Shown: piece after piece, positions 11,419 through 12,217 of the stretch
Position numbering within the stretch: the stretch's first letter is position 1
How the letters are laid out: every line of letters begins with the position of its first letter
NCBI GenBank assembly: GCA_041494805.1
Contig: JBGQBN010000082.1
Location: forward strand, 1-12,217
Length of the DNA stretch: 12,217 nucleotides
Direction of reading: 5' to 3'
From: JBGQBN01 sp041494805
GTDB lineage: Bacteria > Acidobacteriota > Terriglobia > Terriglobales > Acidobacteriaceae
Program-made: the position numbers and the translations under genes
The notes under the pieces: generated by a model
The model's input: only the letters and a program-made list of their open reading frames with translations
What the model was told of the DNA's origin: nothing
The model's database searches: none

Positions 11419-12069
11419 CTACTGTCTCGGCGTGGAGGCCCCGGCCGCCAGTTCGCGCAGCACGGTCAGGAAAGCTGCCGCGGTCCGCTCATCGGTGAGG
11501 GTTTCCATATCAATCGTGGCGGCGAAATGCGGGGACTGAGGACGAAAACGCACGCTGATCAGGTTGTGTCCTCGAGACGTCATCAGCGTGTTGACCACTG
11601 GGGTGAGTTCGTGGGTCCACTCGGTGCGTGTCGCGAGCACCACCGGTTCTGGACGGCTGATTTCCCAATTTTTCGATGTGGCTCCACTGCTCTGTTTGTG
11701 ACTAAACCAGCGATGGCGGAGAACTTCCAGCTGGAAGCTGGGGACGTAACCCAAGTCAGCTTCAAACGTCACTGTCTCTTTTTGTTTACGCCAGACGCTT
11801 AAAAGCCACTGTGAAGGAATAGGCCGCGGAATCAGCCGGGCCGTGACCCGCGCATTCTCGAACCAGTGCGCCGCAAAACGCAGGTGGGCCTGCAGCCGGG
11901 AAGTTCCGAACCAGCGGGCCTCCACCATCTTGCCCTGGCCGGAACAGGCGATCTCCACCCAGCGCAATGCCAGTGCACCCTTTCTGCGGTTGTAATGGGC
12001 AAAGCAGAAATACCAAAGAGAGAACAGTGCCGCCACGGCCAGCGCGTCGATGAGAATAATGCGGCCCAC
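11419..12069 (-). CDS. Unrecognised membrane-anchored protein
   Basis: I do not recognise this 216-residue protein. A single hydrophobic helix at about residues 4-26 (IILIDALAVAALFSLWYF) anchors it. The rest is a soluble part rich in W, R, H and alternating hydrophobic residues, suggesting beta structure: ARWFGTSRLQAHLRFAAHWF (51-70) and RPIPSQWLLSVW (82-93). The tail from about residue 197 (AAAFLTVLRELA) looks helical. There is no signal cleavage site or catalytic motif. The start is GTG at 12069 with GAGGA three bases upstream, slightly too close; the next Met is residue 48, behind the anchor. It may be a lineage-restricted inner-membrane protein facing the periplasm. It is preceded by the repeat cluster at the window edge. 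Confidence 0.7.
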   Translation of the reverse strand: MGRIILIDALAVAALFSLWYFCFAHYNRRKGALALRWVEIACSGQGKMVEARWFGTSRLQAHLRFAAHWFENARVTARLIPRPIPSQWLLSVWRKQKETVTFEADLGYVPSFQLEVLRHRWFSHKQSSGATSKNWEISRPEPVVLATRTEWTHELTPVVNTLMTSRGHNLISVRFRPQSPHFAATIDMETLTDERTAAAFLTVLRELAAGASTPRQ

Positions 12070-12108
12070 AGATCCTCTGATGCGAAATGGTACGTCCGGG
12101 GACAGGTC

Positions 12109-12124
12109 GAGGGCAAGAGGGCAA
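12109..12124. repeat. 8-bp tandem duplication GAGGGCAA
   Basis: GAGGGCAA occurs at 12109-12116 and 12117-12124, followed by a degenerate third unit GGGGCAG. It lies between the start of the unknown gene and the heptamer repeats and may belong to the same repeat-rich patch. Confidence 0.55.
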
Positions 12125-12130
12125 GGGGCA

Positions 12131-12217
12131 GGCTCTGGGCTCCAGGTTTTGGGCGTGATGCTCGATCGTGGATCCTAAAGCCCAGAGCCTAGAGCCTAGA
12201 GCCGAGAGCCCAGAGCC
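12131..12217. repeat. Heptamer (AGAGCCN) tandem repeat cluster with inverted arm
   Basis: From 12184 to the window end the DNA is a tandem array of 7-bp units: AGAGCCT, AGAGCCT, AGAGCCG, AGAGCCC, AGAGCC (cut by the edge), preceded by AAAGCCC. GGCTCTGGGCT (12131-12141) is the perfect reverse complement of AGCCCAGAGCC, which occurs at 12179-12189 and again at 12207-12217. The array therefore has an inverted partner 37 bases away and could fold. It resembles the heptameric short tandem repeats well known in cyanobacteria. It continues beyond the window, so its length is unknown. Confidence 0.8.

Noticed and set aside
1..12217. CRISPR array, tRNA, rRNA, transposase or integrase
   Set aside because: I looked for spaced direct repeats, cloverleaf-like segments and DDE or recombinase motifs and found none; the repeats present are tandem or palindromic without spacers.

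Overview
This window looks like chromosomal DNA from a soil bacterium, most likely of the phylum Acidobacteriota (Terriglobia-like). The grounds are moderately high GC, a typical mix of housekeeping-accessory enzymes, many dispersed and tandem short repeats, and several genes with a -10 box only 5-9 bases before the start codon. The phylum call is an inference from gene flavour; there is no rRNA or marker gene here. All identifications come from reading motifs, not from searches.

Layout. (1) 1-1466 is an accessory patch. A palindromic interspersed repeat is followed by a higBA toxin-antitoxin operon (+), a small CCACAGAGG-type repeat, and a convergent vapBC toxin-antitoxin operon (-). (2) 1464-3396 (-) holds an M20 amidohydrolase/deacylase and a membrane-anchored SGNH esterase, with vapBC directly downstream. 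(3) 3442-5456 (+) holds a small alpha/beta hydrolase and a MOFRL-type glycerate 2-kinase. The alpha/beta hydrolase diverges from the M20 gene across only 45 bp. (4) 5471-6379 (-) is a NAPE-PLD/RomA-like metallo-beta-lactamase-fold hydrolase. (5) 6601-7482 (+) is a beta-hydroxyacid dehydrogenase of the glyoxylate/succinic-semialdehyde/tartronate-semialdehyde reductase type. (6) 7658-10579 (+) holds a membrane fatty-acyl desaturase, a remnant of a CPBP-type membrane protease gene, and a histidine kinase/OmpR-class response regulator pair. (7) 10649-12069 (-) holds a WxPGxW-repeat lipoprotein-like protein, a 450-bp stretch without a clear gene, and an unrecognised membrane-anchored protein. (8) 12109-12217 is a heptamer-based repeat cluster at the right edge.

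How genes may work together. The reductase and the glycerate kinase could be consecutive steps from tartronate semialdehyde to 2-phosphoglycerate. The desaturase and the two-component pair may form a membrane-state sensing circuit. The kinase is two membrane helices with almost no extracytoplasmic loop, the regulator is of the PhoB/OmpR class, and the desaturase promoter carries an exact 9-bp direct repeat with the 11-bp spacing such regulators use.

Most unusual points: a 30-residue (GKxEN)-type pentapeptide tandem repeat, encoded by a 15-bp DNA repeat, inserted in the receiver domain of the response regulator just before the phospho-acceptor strand; the possible lipid-desaturation control circuit; the tightly nested higBA operator; and the recurring leaderless promoter layout.
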